The notes under the pieces are model-generated. The model searched no databases, was not told where the DNA came from, and saw nothing but the letters and a program-made list of their open reading frames with translations. Position numbers and translations under genes: made by a program. 64,000 nucleotides of DNA, from assembly GCF_900115865.1 (NCBI RefSeq), contig NZ_FOXY01000005.1, positions 248,001 to 312,000 on the forward strand, read 5' to 3'. How positions within the stretch are numbered: position 1 is the first letter of the stretch; every line of letters starts with the position of its first letter. Shown here piece after piece: positions 8,841 to 18,117 of this stretch. This DNA comes from Donghicola eburneus. GTDB taxonomy: Bacteria; Pseudomonadota; Alphaproteobacteria; Rhodobacterales; Rhodobacteraceae.

Positions 8841-9074
8841 ATGAGCGATGTCGCAGAACGCGTAAAGAAGATCGTTGTAGAGCACCTCGGTGTTGACGAA
8901 GACAAAGTCAGCGAAGGTGCTTCGTTCATCGACGATCTGGGCGCAGACAGCCTTGACACCGTTGAGCTGGTCATGGCGTTCGAAGAAGAGTTCGGCATCG
9001 AGATCCCCGATGACGCAGCCGAAAACATCCAGACCTTCGGCGACGCGGTCAAGTTCATCTCGGAAAACCAGTAA
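8841..9074 (+). CDS. acpP: Acyl carrier protein
   Basis: A 77-residue acidic protein with the phosphopantetheine site [12 protein letters not shown] (Ser37). It is of standard length and carries acyl chains for fatty-acid synthesis. TGAGGAATTGAC before the ATG gives the ribosome binding site. It has a probable promoter of its own and a strong terminator downstream, allowing higher expression than its neighbours fabG and fabF. Confidence 0.98.
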   Translation: MSDVAERVKKIVVEHLGVDEDKVSEGASFIDDLGADSLDTVELVMAFEEEFGIEIPDDAAENIQTFGDAVKFISENQ

Positions 9075-9097
9075 TTTCCGACTGACTTACGTATAGC

Positions 9098-9135
9098 GAA
9101 AGCGGCGTTCCTGATGGGAGCGCCGCTTTTGTTTT
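9098..9135 (+). terminator. Intrinsic terminator of acpP
   Basis: AAAGCGGCG pairs with CGCCGCTTT, the inner TTCC with GGGA around TGAT, and TTTTGTTTT follows. It lies 25 bases after the acpP stop. Confidence 0.88.
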
Positions 9136-9306
9136 GCGCGGTGGGGAATTTCGCGATTCGACGGGGTGGCGCTTTCAAGCGCTCTGAACGCGGAAATCCA
9201 CCGGCGGAACGGGGCGCAAATGGCCCGCAGAATGCGCCAAGCCCTTGCCCCCCACGTGAAATGCGGGGTAGACAGCGGCAAAGCACTAATGAGGAAGGGC
9301 AGCCGC

Positions 9307-10566
9307 ATGCGTCGTGTCGTCGTCACCGGTTTGGGATTGGTAACTCCGCTGGCTTGCGGGGTCGAGGAAACCTGGTCGCGTATTCTGGCCGGAGAGTCGG
9401 GCGCTGGTCCGATCACCAAGTTTGATGCCAGCAATCTGGCCACCACCTATGCTTGCGAAATTCCGCTGGGTGATGGGTCCGATGGCACCTTTAACCCTGA
9501 TGACTGGATGGCGCCGAAAGAGCGTCGCAAGGTCGATGACTTTATCCTGTACGGAATCGCGGCGGCCATGCAGGCGGTCAAGGATTCCGGCTGGGAGCCC
9601 GAGGACACCGAAGCGCGTGAACGCACGGGCGTGATGATCGGCTCTGGCATCGGTGGTCTCAACTCGATCGCGGAAACCGCTGTTTTGATCAAGGAAAAGG
9701 GCCCGCGCCGTGTGTCGCCGTTCTTTATCCCTGGTGCGTTGATCAACCTGATCTCTGGTCAAGTCTCAATCAAGTTCGGCTTCAAAGGCCCGAACCACGC
9801 TGTTGTGACCGCTTGCTCGACCGGCGCGCACGCCATTGGCGACGCGGCCCGTCTGATCAAGGATGGCGACGCGGACGTCATGGTTGCCGGTGGCGCAGAA
9901 GGCGCGATCTCGGAAATCGGGATAGCAGGCTTTAACGCGTGTAAGGCGCTGTCGACCAAACGCGCGGACGACCCCAAAGCGGCGAGCCGCCCCTATGACG
10001 CGGACCGTGACGGCTTTGTCATGGGCGAGGGCGCAGGTATTGTGGTTCTGGAAGAATACGAGCACGCCAAGGCGCGCGGCGCGAAAATTTATGCCGAAGT
10101 TCTGGGCTATGGTCTGTCGGGTGACGCCTACCACATCACTGCCCCCAGCGAAGATGGCGAAGGCGGCGAGCGTTCCATGAAGGCCGCGCTGAAGAAAGCA
10201 GGTCTGGAGCCCAACGCGATCGATTACATCAACGCGCACGGCACCTCGACCATGGCGGACGTGATCGAATTGGGCGCGGTAGAGCGTCTCATGGGTGATC
10301 ACGCGGGCAACGTCACGATGTCCTCGACTAAGTCGGCGACTGGTCACCTGTTGGGTGCTGCTGGTGCAATCGAAGCGATCTTCTCGATCCTTGCGATCCG
10401 CGATCAGGTGGCTCCGCCGACCATCAACCTCGACACCCCCGCGGTGGAGACCAAGGTTGATTTGGCCCCGAACAAGAAGGTCGAGCGCAAGATTGATGTG
10501 GCTCTGTCCAACAGCTTTGGCTTCGGCGGTACCAATGCCAGCGTGATCTTCGGGAAAGTGAAGTAA
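9307..10566 (+). CDS. fabF: 3-oxoacyl-ACP synthase II
   Basis: A 419-residue condensing enzyme. It begins MRRVVVTGLGLVTPL and carries the active-site Cys in VTACSTGAHAIG, and the two catalytic His in INAHGTSTMAD and KSATGHLLGAAG. The end SNSFGFGGTNASVIF is the family signature. It elongates acyl-ACP with malonyl-ACP. The start at 9307 has GAGGAAGGGC just upstream; the frame is open further but without similarity. Its stop overlaps the mltG start (TAATG). Confidence 0.97.
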   Translation: MRRVVVTGLGLVTPLACGVEETWSRILAGESGAGPITKFDASNLATTYACEIPLGDGSDGTFNPDDWMAPKERRKVDDFILYGIAAAMQAVKDSGWEPEDTEARERTGVMIGSGIGGLNSIAETAVLIKEKGPRRVSPFFIPGALINLISGQVSIKFGFKGPNHAVVTACSTGAHAIGDAARLIKDGDADVMVAGGAEGAISEIGIAGFNACKALSTKRADDPKAASRPYDADRDGFVMGEGAGIVVLEEYEHAKARGAKIYAEVLGYGLSGDAYHITAPSEDGEGGERSMKAALKKAGLEPNAIDYINAHGTSTMADVIELGAVERLMGDHAGNVTMSSTKSATGHLLGAAGAIEAIFSILAIRDQVAPPTINLDTPAVETKVDLAPNKKVERKIDVALSNSFGFGGTNASVIFGKVK

Positions 10567-11723
10567 TGTGGCGCAGTGTTGCCTCTAACGCGCTGACGTT
10601 TCTGATCGTCGCGATCTTTCTGCTGTCTGGCGTCGTCCTCTGGGGACAGCGCCAGTACACAGAAGCTGGCCCGCTGAACGAGGCAATTTGTTTGCGTGTG
10701 GAGCGCGGCAGCAATTTCAGCCGTGTGTCCGAGAACCTCGCTGAGCAAGGGGCAATCACGAATGCGCAGATCTTTCGCGTTGGCGTCGACTACACAGACA
10801 AATCCACCGAGCTAAAAGCGGGGTCCTACTTGGTGCCCGCCAATACCTCGATGGAAGAGATCGTGGATATCGTCACCCGTGGCGGCGCGAGCTCTTGTGG
10901 GACCGAGGTGGTTTACCGCGTTGGCGTGAACTCTTTGGTTGGGGAGGTCCGCGAGTTGGACCCCGCCACCGGCCGTTTCGAGGAAGTGGCTGAGTATGCG
11001 CCTGGCTCGGACGCTGAGGTGCCCGCCGAAGTGACCCGCGTGAAGGAGTTGGGCGACACCCGCTATCGGATCGCACTGGCCGAAGGTGTGACCAGCTGGC
11101 AGATCGTGAACGCGCTGAACAGCGTCGACGTTCTAAGCGGTGAGATTTCGGGTATCCCGGCTGAGGGTAGCCTCGCGCCTGACAGTTACGAAGTGTCCAA
11201 AGGCGATGACCGCGCGGCGGTGATTGCACGGATGGAAGCGCTGCAGGCAGATCGTGTGGCCGAAGTTTGGGCGAACCGTTCGGACAACATCGAAGTCGAG
11301 ACCCCCGAAGAGATGCTGATCCTTGCCTCGATTATCGAGAAAGAGACCGGAATCGCGGAAGAGCGGCCTCAGGTGTCGAGCGTGTTTACCAACCGTTTGG
11401 CGCAGGGGATGCCACTGCAAACGGACCCGACCGTGATCTACGGAATCACGCGGGGCGAAGGCGTGCTGGGTCGCGGTCTGCGTCAAAGCGAATTGCGCCG
11501 CGAGACGCCTTGGAACACCTATGTGATCCGTGGTTTGCCGCCGACTCCGATTGCGAACCCCGGGCTGGCGTCGCTGCGTGCGGCGGTCGATCCGGCAGAT
11601 ACGCCCTATCTGTTCTTTGTGGCGGATGGCACGGGCGGCCACGCCTTTGCAGAAACTCTGGCCGAGCATAACGCGAATGTGGCCAAATGGCGGGCGATTG
11701 AAGCTGAGCGCGCAAATAACTGA
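10566..11723 (+). CDS. mltG: Endolytic murein transglycosylase MltG
   Basis: A 385-residue YceG/MltG-family protein. One N-terminal membrane helix (about residues 7-27, LTFLIVAIFLLSGVVLWG) is followed by a LysM-like region and the catalytic domain. That domain contains LASIIEKETGIAEERPQVSS, whose Glu is the catalytic residue position in E. coli MltG, and PLQTDPTVIYG and TPWNTYVIRGLPPTPIANPG, the family signature. It cuts nascent glycan strands at the inner membrane and sets chain length. It is translationally coupled to fabF through TAATG. Confidence 0.95.
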   Translation: MWRSVASNALTFLIVAIFLLSGVVLWGQRQYTEAGPLNEAICLRVERGSNFSRVSENLAEQGAITNAQIFRVGVDYTDKSTELKAGSYLVPANTSMEEIVDIVTRGGASSCGTEVVYRVGVNSLVGEVRELDPATGRFEEVAEYAPGSDAEVPAEVTRVKELGDTRYRIALAEGVTSWQIVNALNSVDVLSGEISGIPAEGSLAPDSYEVSKGDDRAAVIARMEALQADRVAEVWANRSDNIEVETPEEMLILASIIEKETGIAEERPQVSSVFTNRLAQGMPLQTDPTVIYGITRGEGVLGRGLRQSELRRETPWNTYVIRGLPPTPIANPGLASLRAAVDPADTPYLFFVADGTGGHAFAETLAEHNANVAKWRAIEAERANN

Positions 11724-11746
11724 TATCGCTTGATGAATGCGGTTTG

Positions 11747-11776
11747 AAAAGCGTCCCTTTGGGGGCGCTTTTTTCG
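11747..11776 (+). terminator. Intrinsic terminator of mltG
   Basis: AAAAGCGTCCC pairs with GGGGGCGCTTTT around TTT, and the T-run continues. It separates the fab-mltG group from the GTA cluster. Confidence 0.88.
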
Positions 11777-11809
11777 TTTTGGGCCTGCTGCGCAGTCCGC
11801 CTGCGGCGC

Positions 11810-11832
11810 GGGTATTTGTGCCAAGAAAGAGA
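11810..11832 (+). repeat. Dispersed 3'-end motif, copy 3
   Basis: GGGTATTTGTGCCAAGAAAG plus AGA, in mltG orientation, 86 bases after the mltG stop and just beyond its terminator. Confidence 0.6.
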
Positions 11833-12007
11833 TGCGCCTTTCCAAAGGGTTAAGGGCGCGGGCGTGTGAAATGCTGCGTCATAGGCGGGACGGACCGAGC
11901 GCGGTATATCTGGTGGCAAGCTAGACGAGACGGGCCCGCCACTTTGCAGGCAAACGGGTGGTGGGTCGCGTTTTCTCGTGCGGGTTTCGCATGAGAGGCA
12001 AAACACA

Positions 12008-12349
12008 ATGAACACATCTATCGAGCAGCCCCATGAGGACCGTATTTTTGACCGCTTTCGCAATGTGGCGGGGCAAATCCACGATCTGATGGGGGAAGTC
12101 GAAGCCCTGCAGAACAAGATCCGCGTCGGTGACTTGGAGGCTATGAAGAACAGCGAAAAGGCGCTGGCCGCGCTGCGGGGGTGGATGAAACGGGCCTATG
12201 AATTGGAGGATCTGCATCATGAACGAACTGGACAGTCACGGGGTGGGGCCGAGCTTGACCTCGGCGCCGCACGCGCTTCGATCGGGGGCCGCTTGGCTCG
12301 CCTCCGCGCCGCTGGAGGTGCAGGAGCAGTTTCTGGACAGTCTGAGTGA
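12008..12349 (+). CDS. GTA small terminase (g1)
   Basis: A 113-residue protein at the expected position of g1 (TerS) of the Rhodobacter capsulatus GTA. Helices at about residues 15-75 (VAGQIHDLMGEVEALQNKI, then SEKALAALRGWMKRAYELED) suggest a coiled oligomer. The last 44 residues are Gly/Ala/Arg-rich and are encoded in the 131 bp that overlap g2 in another frame. GTA small terminases help the large subunit package host DNA without strong sequence preference. The call rests mainly on position and size; AGAGGC precedes the ATG. Confidence 0.72.
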   Translation: MNTSIEQPHEDRIFDRFRNVAGQIHDLMGEVEALQNKIRVGDLEAMKNSEKALAALRGWMKRAYELEDLHHERTGQSRGGAELDLGAARASIGGRLARLRAAGGAGAVSGQSE

Positions 12350-13619
12350 GGCAGAGGTCGCGGCGTTGCCGTGGCTCTTTGATTTCTGGGCTTTGCCGCA
12401 TCAGTTGCCGCCTTCGGGGGATTGGCGCAGCTGGGTGATTATGGGGGGGCGCGGCGCGGGGAAAACCCGCGCCGGTGCCGAATGGGTGCGTTCTCGGGTC
12501 GAGGGTAACAGGCCCCGCGATCCGGGCGCGTGCTCGCGCATCGCGTTGGTCGGCGAGACATTCGATCAGGTGCGCGAAGTGATGATTTTCGGGGAGAGCG
12601 GGATTTTGGCCTGCTCTCCGCCGGACCGTCGGCCCGAATGGAGCGCGACGCGGCGGCGGCTGACATGGCCCAATGGGGCAGAGGCGGCGGCTTTTTCTGC
12701 GCATGATTTTGAGGGGCTCAGGGGGCCGCAGTTTGATGGCGCTTGGGTCGATGAATTGGCCAAGTGGAAGAACGGGCAGGATGCCTGGGATATGCTGCAA
12801 TTTGCGTTGCGGCTGGGGGATGATCCGCGGGTTTGTGTGACGACAACGCCGCGGAATGTTGGCGCGCTGAAGGATTTGTTGAAGGCACCGTCCACGGTGG
12901 TGACCCATGCGCGGACGCAGGATAACAGCGCCTATCTGGCGGAGTCGTTTCTGGCTGAGGTGCAGGCGCGGTATGCGGGATCTCGGCTGGGACGGCAGGA
13001 ATTGGATGGCGTGCTGCTGGAAGAGGCTGAGGGCGCGCTGTGGAAAATGGCAGAGCTGGAGCGAGCGCAGGTCGGTGCTGTGCCCGACTTGGATCGCATC
13101 GTGGTCGCTGTGGACCCGCCGGTGACGGGCCATGCGGGGTCGGACACCTGCGGGATCGTCGTGGTGGGCGCTGTGGTGCAGGGACCTCCGCAAAACTGGC
13201 GGGCTTATGTGCTGGAGGATGCCTCTGTGGCGTCGAGTTCCCCTTTGGCTTGGGCGCAGGCGGCTGTGGCGGCAATGCGTCGGCACAGCGCGGACCGGAT
13301 CGTGGCGGAGGTTAATCAGGGTGGTGATTTAGTAGAGGCGGTTCTGCGGCAGGTCGATCCTTTGGTGCCCTATGCCAAGGTTCATGCCTCACGCGGGAAG
13401 GTCGCGCGGGCTGAACCAGTAGCCGCTTTGTACGAACAGGGGCGCGTGCGCCACCTTTGTGGTCTGGCAGAGCTGGAAGACCAGATGTGCCGGATGGGGC
13501 CACGGGGGTTCGAAGGCAAAGGCAGCCCGGATCGTGTGGATGCGCTGGTATGGGCAGTGACGGAACTGCTGATCAAGCCTGCGCAAGGCTATCAGCGCCC
13601 GCAGGTTCGGAGCCTCTGA
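12219..13619 (+). CDS. GTA large terminase (g2)
   Basis: A 466-residue packaging motor. The ATPase domain has Walker A GGRGAGKTRAGAEWVR near residue 80, Walker B FDGAWVDELAKW, and the coupling segment VCVTTTPRN. The C-terminal RNase-H-like nuclease begins DRIVVAVDPPVTG and includes IVAEVNQGGD and the late Asp in GSPDRVDALVWA. It drives host DNA into the GTA head and cuts it at headful. The ATG at 12219 was preferred to one at 12198 because GGAGG lies 9 bases upstream. Confidence 0.95.
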   Translation: MNELDSHGVGPSLTSAPHALRSGAAWLASAPLEVQEQFLDSLSEAEVAALPWLFDFWALPHQLPPSGDWRSWVIMGGRGAGKTRAGAEWVRSRVEGNRPRDPGACSRIALVGETFDQVREVMIFGESGILACSPPDRRPEWSATRRRLTWPNGAEAAAFSAHDFEGLRGPQFDGAWVDELAKWKNGQDAWDMLQFALRLGDDPRVCVTTTPRNVGALKDLLKAPSTVVTHARTQDNSAYLAESFLAEVQARYAGSRLGRQELDGVLLEEAEGALWKMAELERAQVGAVPDLDRIVVAVDPPVTGHAGSDTCGIVVVGAVVQGPPQNWRAYVLEDASVASSSPLAWAQAAVAAMRRHSADRIVAEVNQGGDLVEAVLRQVDPLVPYAKVHASRGKVARAEPVAALYEQGRVRHLCGLAELEDQMCRMGPRGFEGKGSPDRVDALVWAVTELLIKPAQGYQRPQVRSL

Positions 13620-13721
13620 CAGGCAGCGCACGGTGCTCCCAGCGGGTGTTAATCTTTGCGGCGGATAAGTGTCACACAGACGGCGCGGGATGATCCCTCG
13701 CCAGAACGGAACGGAGGGACA

Positions 13722-14909
13722 ATGGCGGTTTTCGATCTCTTCCGGGGTCGGGCAGAGCCCCAGCCCGTGCCAGAGACCAAGGCTAGCGCGACCGGTCCGG
13801 TGGTGCATTGGTCGGGGGGCGGACGGATTGCCTGGACCCCGCGGGATACGGTTTCGCTGACCCGTGCGGGGTTTGTCGGCAATCCGGTGGGCTTCCGCGT
13901 GGTCAAGGTGATCGCCGAGGCGGCGGCCTCTTTGCCGCTGATCCTGCAGGACAGCGCGGCGCGGTACTCGGAGCATCCTTGGCTGGCGCTTTTGAACCGG
14001 CCGAACGGGGCGCAGGTCCGGTCCGAGTTTCTGGAGACCCTGTATGGCCAGATGCTGCTGTCGGGGAACGGGTACATTGAGGCTGTCGAAGCCGAGGGCG
14101 TGCCGGTGGAACTGCATGTACTGCGCTCGGACCGGATGCATGTGGTGCCGGGGCCGGATGGTTGGCCGGTGGCCTATGACTATGTGGTCGGTGCGAAAAA
14201 GCATCGGTTCGACATGGTCGGCGGGCAGCCTGTTTGCCATATCCGCAGCTTTCACCCGCAGGATGACCATTACGGTCTATCGCCCCTAGAGGCGTCGGGA
14301 ACGGCGATTGACGTGCATAATTCGGCGGCGCGCTGGTCCAAGGCTTTGTTGGATAACGCTGCGCGGCCTTCGGGAGCGATCGTGTATTCGGGGGCTGAGG
14401 GGCAAGGGACCATGAGCGCGGATCAGTACGATCGGCTGGTGTCCGAGATGGAGGCCCATCACACCGGTGCCCGTAATGCAGGGCGTCCGATGCTGCTGGA
14501 AGGCGGTCTGGACTGGAAACCGATGGGCTTTAGCCCCAGTGATATGGAGTTCCAGAAGACCAAAGAGGCCGCCGCGCGGGACATCGCCATTGCCTTTGGC
14601 GTGCCGCCGATGCTGCTCGGGATCCCCGGAGATGCGACTTACGCCAACTATCAAGAGGCGCATCGGGCGTTCTATCGTCTGACGGTGCTGCCTTTGGCGG
14701 GCAAGGTGCTGGGGGCGTTATCGAACTGGTTGTCTGAACTGTCGGGCGAGGCATTGGTTCTGGGGCCGGATCTGGACCAGATCCCTGCCTTGGCCGAGGA
14801 GCGCGAGGCCCGTTGGCGCCGCGTGGCGAATGCTGATTTCCTGACCGATGCGGAAAAGCGCGTGGCACTGGGGTTCCCCGCCATGCCCGAGGAGAATGCA
14901 GATGCTTGA
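13722..14909 (+). CDS. GTA portal protein, HK97 family (g3)
   Basis: A 395-residue phage portal protein. Typical segments are NPVGFRVVKVIAEAAASLPL, YGQMLLSGNGYIEAVE, HIRSFHPQDDHYGLSPLEAS and AIAFGVPPMLLGIPGDATY ANYQEA, the strongest HK97-portal signature. The dodecameric ring forms the DNA channel at one head vertex. ACGGAGGGACA precedes the ATG; the 102-bp gap after g2 holds nothing else. Its stop overlaps the g4 start by 8 bp. Confidence 0.95.
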   Translation: MAVFDLFRGRAEPQPVPETKASATGPVVHWSGGGRIAWTPRDTVSLTRAGFVGNPVGFRVVKVIAEAAASLPLILQDSAARYSEHPWLALLNRPNGAQVRSEFLETLYGQMLLSGNGYIEAVEAEGVPVELHVLRSDRMHVVPGPDGWPVAYDYVVGAKKHRFDMVGGQPVCHIRSFHPQDDHYGLSPLEASGTAIDVHNSAARWSKALLDNAARPSGAIVYSGAEGQGTMSADQYDRLVSEMEAHHTGARNAGRPMLLEGGLDWKPMGFSPSDMEFQKTKEAAARDIAIAFGVPPMLLGIPGDATYANYQEAHRAFYRLTVLPLAGKVLGALSNWLSELSGEALVLGPDLDQIPALAEEREARWRRVANADFLTDAEKRVALGFPAMPEENADA

Positions 14910-15426
14910 ACGTAAATTTCATCGACCGGATGCGGGTTTGCGCACCGATGGGGCCGAGATCAGCGGGTATGCCTCGGTCTTTGGTCTGGTGGATCGCGGC
15001 GGTGATGTGGTGGCCAAGGGCGCCTATACAGCCTGTCTGGAGCGTCTGATGGCCAAGGGTGGCAGCGTGCGGATGCTGTGGCAGCACGATCCGAACCAGC
15101 CCATCGGCGTGTGGGACGAGCTGCGCGAAGACGACCATGGCCTGTGGGTCAAGGGCCGGCTGCTAGAAAGCGTCGACAAGGGGCGCGAGGCTGCGGCTTT
15201 GGTCCAGGCCGGTGCGCTGGACGGTCTGTCGATTGGCTATCGCACCGTGCGTGCCGCCAAGGACGGCAAGGGGCGCCGCATCCTGCATGAAGTCGATCTG
15301 TGGGAGGTGTCGCTGGTGACCTTTCCCATGCTGCCTGACGCGACAGTTCAGGCCAAATCCCACGATCCCGCAGATGCCTTTGTTCAGGCCCTGCGGCGGG
15401 CCGGTCAGCTTTTGACCCAAGCCTAA
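14902..15426 (+). CDS. GTA prohead protease (g4)
   Basis: A 174-residue HK97-type prohead protease. Conserved parts are ISGYASVFGLVDRGGDVVAKGAY at about residues 15-37, the His in MLWQHDPNQPIGVW, the Ser in ALDGLSIGYRT and WEVSLVTFPMLPDA. The pattern fits the assemblin-like Ser-His catalytic site. It trims the capsid protein during head maturation. Of two in-frame ATGs six bases apart, the one at 14902 has GAGGAG at the better spacing of 7. It overlaps the end of g3 by 8 bp. The small g3.5 reading frame of R. capsulatus has no room here. Confidence 0.93.
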   Translation: MLERKFHRPDAGLRTDGAEISGYASVFGLVDRGGDVVAKGAYTACLERLMAKGGSVRMLWQHDPNQPIGVWDELREDDHGLWVKGRLLESVDKGREAAALVQAGALDGLSIGYRTVRAAKDGKGRRILHEVDLWEVSLVTFPMLPDATVQAKSHDPADAFVQALRRAGQLLTQA

Positions 15427-15448
15427 CCCCAATCAAGGAGAGAACCGG

Positions 15449-16630
15449 ATGGATCTGACCGAGGCGATGCCACGGACCGGCGAAGCTGTGCCTGATTCAG
15501 ATGAAATGCATGGCGCAATCAATGACTTCTTGGGCGCGATTGAAGCGTTCAAGGCCGACGTTAATTCGAAATTTCAAAAGCAGGAAGAGAGACTGACCAT
15601 GCTTGACCGTAAATCCCTGACCGCTAAACGTCCCGCTCTTTCGATGGCCTATGACGTCGAAGCGCCCCACAAAAAGGCGTTCGATGCCTATCTGCGTAGT
15701 GGCGATGACGAGGGCCTGCGTGGTCTGGACATCGAGGCCAAGGGCATGTCCACCGCAGTGGCAGCCGATGGTGGCTATCTGGTGGACCCTCAGACCAGTC
15801 AGCGCATCTCTGGCGTGCTGTCGAGCACTGCTTCGATCCGCGCGATTGCCAATGTCGTCAGCGTTGAGGCGACCAGCTATGACGTGCTAATCGACCGCGC
15901 CGAAATGGGCCACGGTTGGGCGAATGAAACCGACACGATGGCCGAAACGGCGTCGCCCCAGATTGATCGCATCACCATCCCGCTGCATGAGCTGTCGGCT
16001 CTGCCCAAAGCCTCGCAGCGGTTGCTAGATGACAGTGCGTTCGACATTGAGGGCTGGCTGGCGGGCCGTATCGCGGACAAGTTTGCCCGCGCCGAGGCAG
16101 CGGCCTTTGTTAGCGGTGACGGTGTGGACAAGCCCAAAGGCTTTTTGACCCACAGCCGTGTCGCTGATGAAATCTGGACATGGGGCAATCTGGGGTATGT
16201 GACGACTGGTGCGGATGCGGCCTTTTCTGGCGCCGAGAGCCTGATCGATCTGGTCTATGCTCTGGGTGCTCAGTATCGCGCCCGTGCCCAATTCGTGATG
16301 AACTCGAAGACTGCAGGCCAAGTGCGCAAGCTAAAAGACAACGATGGTCGTTTCTTGTGGACTGATGGTCTGGCGGCGGGTGAGCCTGCGCGTCTGCTGG
16401 GTTACCCCGTACTGATCGCCGAAGACATGCCTGATATCACCACCGGTTCCTGTGCGATCGCGTTCGGTGATTTCCAGTCGGGATATACCGTTGCCGAGCG
16501 TCCGGACCTGCGCGTTCTGCGTGATCCCTTCAGTGCCAAGCCCCACGTCCTGTTTTACGCGACCAAGCGCGTCGGCGGAGACGTGAGCGACTTTGCCGCG
16601 ATCAAGCTGCTGAAATTCGCCACCTCCTGA
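15449..16630 (+). CDS. GTA major capsid protein, HK97 fold (g5)
   Basis: A 393-residue capsid precursor. Residues about 1-60 are a charged, helical delta/scaffold region (GAIEAFKADVNSKFQKQEERL) that is expected to be removed by g4. The HK97 core follows: AVAADGGYLVDPQTSQRI (N-arm and start), ALPKASQRLLDDSAFDIEGW (spine helix), EAAAFVSGDGVDKPKGFL, and ARLLGYPVLIAEDMPD near the end. AAGGAGAGAACC precedes the ATG. The mature protein forms the small GTA head. Confidence 0.96.
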   Translation: MDLTEAMPRTGEAVPDSDEMHGAINDFLGAIEAFKADVNSKFQKQEERLTMLDRKSLTAKRPALSMAYDVEAPHKKAFDAYLRSGDDEGLRGLDIEAKGMSTAVAADGGYLVDPQTSQRISGVLSSTASIRAIANVVSVEATSYDVLIDRAEMGHGWANETDTMAETASPQIDRITIPLHELSALPKASQRLLDDSAFDIEGWLAGRIADKFARAEAAAFVSGDGVDKPKGFLTHSRVADEIWTWGNLGYVTTGADAAFSGAESLIDLVYALGAQYRARAQFVMNSKTAGQVRKLKDNDGRFLWTDGLAAGEPARLLGYPVLIAEDMPDITTGSCAIAFGDFQSGYTVAERPDLRVLRDPFSAKPHVLFYATKRVGGDVSDFAAIKLLKFATS

Positions 16631-16759
16631 CCAAAGGTGCAGTGATCTGGCCCAGGCATGGGCCGGACAAGGCCTCGTGCTGTCGCTGTCTGGCCAATCC
16701 TCCGCACGAGGGCGGCAGCGCGGGGTCCGAGTTTGAGCGGGCTGATTTCGGAGACAAAA

Positions 16760-17359
16760 ATGATCCTGAACGAAGAGACTAAAGTGCCTTTGACCGCTTT
16801 GCCGGTGCAGGCGTTCAAGTCCCATTTGCGGCTTGGCACCGGATTTGGCGAAGATGCAGTGCAGGAAGCTGTGCTCGAGGGGTACCTGCGGGCGGCCTTG
16901 GCGGCGATTGAGCGCCGGACTGGCAAAGCTCTGATCACGCGCGAATTTTCCTGCCGTATCGAGGCATGGCGAGATGTGTGCGGGCAGACACTACCCTTGG
17001 CGCCCGTGCGTCAGGTTTTGGAAATGAGTCTGATCGATGTGGATGACAACCTGACCATCGTGCCTGCAGATCGGTACCGGTTGGCAGGCGATGCGCAGCG
17101 GCCGCGGATTGCGCCGCGTGGCACGCAGCTGCCGACGATCCCAAACGGTGGCTACGCTGAAGTTTTCATTCTCGCGGGCTACGGCGAGACTTGGGGTGAT
17201 TTGCCAGCCGATCTGGCGCAGGCCGTAATGATTCTGGCGAGCCACTACTACGAATATCGCGATCAGAGCGCGGGCGGTACAGATGCCTTTCCGTTTGGGG
17301 TGAGTGGTTTGATCGAGCGGTTTCGCACAGTCCGCGCCTTTGGGAGGATCGGCGCATGA
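16760..17359 (+). CDS. GTA head-tail adaptor (g6)
   Basis: A 199-residue protein of the phage connector family (gp6-like, phiE125 gp8 family). The N-terminal helical bundle (VQEAVLEGYLRAALAAIERRTGKAL) and the conserved LAPVRQVLEMSLIDVDDN and ASHYYEYRDQ are typical. It should bind under the portal. The ATG at 16760 follows GGAGACAAAA; 129 bp separate it from g5. Its stop overlaps the g7 start (ATGA). Confidence 0.88.
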   Translation: MILNEETKVPLTALPVQAFKSHLRLGTGFGEDAVQEAVLEGYLRAALAAIERRTGKALITREFSCRIEAWRDVCGQTLPLAPVRQVLEMSLIDVDDNLTIVPADRYRLAGDAQRPRIAPRGTQLPTIPNGGYAEVFILAGYGETWGDLPADLAQAVMILASHYYEYRDQSAGGTDAFPFGVSGLIERFRTVRAFGRIGA

Positions 17360-17694
17360 AGGCGGTCCACCTGAACCAAGAATTGGTGCTGGAGGCGCGC
17401 CAAAGCGTCTCGGACGGTGCCGGTGGGATGCAATCGGGCTGGGTCAGGCTTGGCACGCTGTGGGCAGAGGTGCGAGGCGGCAGTGGCCGGATCGCAGGTG
17501 GGGCGGCGCAGGTGGTGTCAGAAACCGCTTATCGCATCGTTGTGCGCGCCGCCCCAGCGGGGAGCCCCGCGCGACCCGTGGCGGGGCAAAGACTCCGCTC
17601 TGATGTCCGTGTTTGGCAGATCGAGGCCGTGCGAGAATATGACCACGCTGCACGCTTCTTGATCTGCTTTGCCAAAGAGGAGGTTGCTGCATGA
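17356..17694 (+). CDS. GTA head-tail stopper (g7)
   Basis: A 112-residue small beta-barrel protein of the phage head-tail adaptor/SPP1 gp16 family: the opening LNQELVLEARQSVSDGAGG, then GSGRIAGGAAQVVSETAYRI VVR and GQRLRSDVRVWQIEAVREYD are typical of the family. It closes the head after packaging. It overlaps both neighbours by 4 bases (ATGA), so translation is coupled from g6 to g8. Confidence 0.88.
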   Translation: MKAVHLNQELVLEARQSVSDGAGGMQSGWVRLGTLWAEVRGGSGRIAGGAAQVVSETAYRIVVRAAPAGSPARPVAGQRLRSDVRVWQIEAVREYDHAARFLICFAKEEVAA

Positions 17695-18095
17695 GTTATC
17701 AACGCGCAGGAGCCCTACAAACAGCCCTGTTTTCTCACCTGGCGGCGGATAGCGCTTTGTCTGCGCTGATCGGTGACGCTCTGTACGATGCCGTACCATC
17801 GGGCACCCTGCCAGAGACTTACGTGATGATGGGTGAAGAAGAGGCCAAGGATGCGGCAGACCCGTTAGGCCAAGACGCTCGTCACGACTTTACGCTGTCA
17901 ATCGTTTCCACAGCGCAAGGATTTCTGATGGCCAAAACGGTCGCTGCGGCGATTGGCCAAGCGCTGGAAATTGCGCCTGTTTCTTTGACCGAGGGACGCG
18001 TGGTCTGGCTTCGGTTTCGCAAGGCTAAAGCGCAGCGCAATTCAGAAACTCGACAAATCGATCTCAAGTACCGCGCGTATCTCGCGGCAAACTGA
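17691..18095 (+). CDS. GTA tail terminator (g8, DUF3168)
   Basis: A 134-residue protein matching the DUF3168 tail-completion family: ALQTALFSHLAADSALSALIG, then YVMMGEEEAKDAADPLG and the HDFTLSIVSTAQG strand, ending DLKYRAYLAAN. It caps the tail tube next to the stopper. It starts in an ATGA overlap with g7; 22 bp and a good AGAGGTGA site separate it from g9. Confidence 0.87.
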   Translation: MSYQRAGALQTALFSHLAADSALSALIGDALYDAVPSGTLPETYVMMGEEEAKDAADPLGQDARHDFTLSIVSTAQGFLMAKTVAAAIGQALEIAPVSLTEGRVVWLRFRKAKAQRNSETRQIDLKYRAYLAAN

Positions 18096-18117
18096 CTTTT
18101 AAACAAAGAGGTGAACT

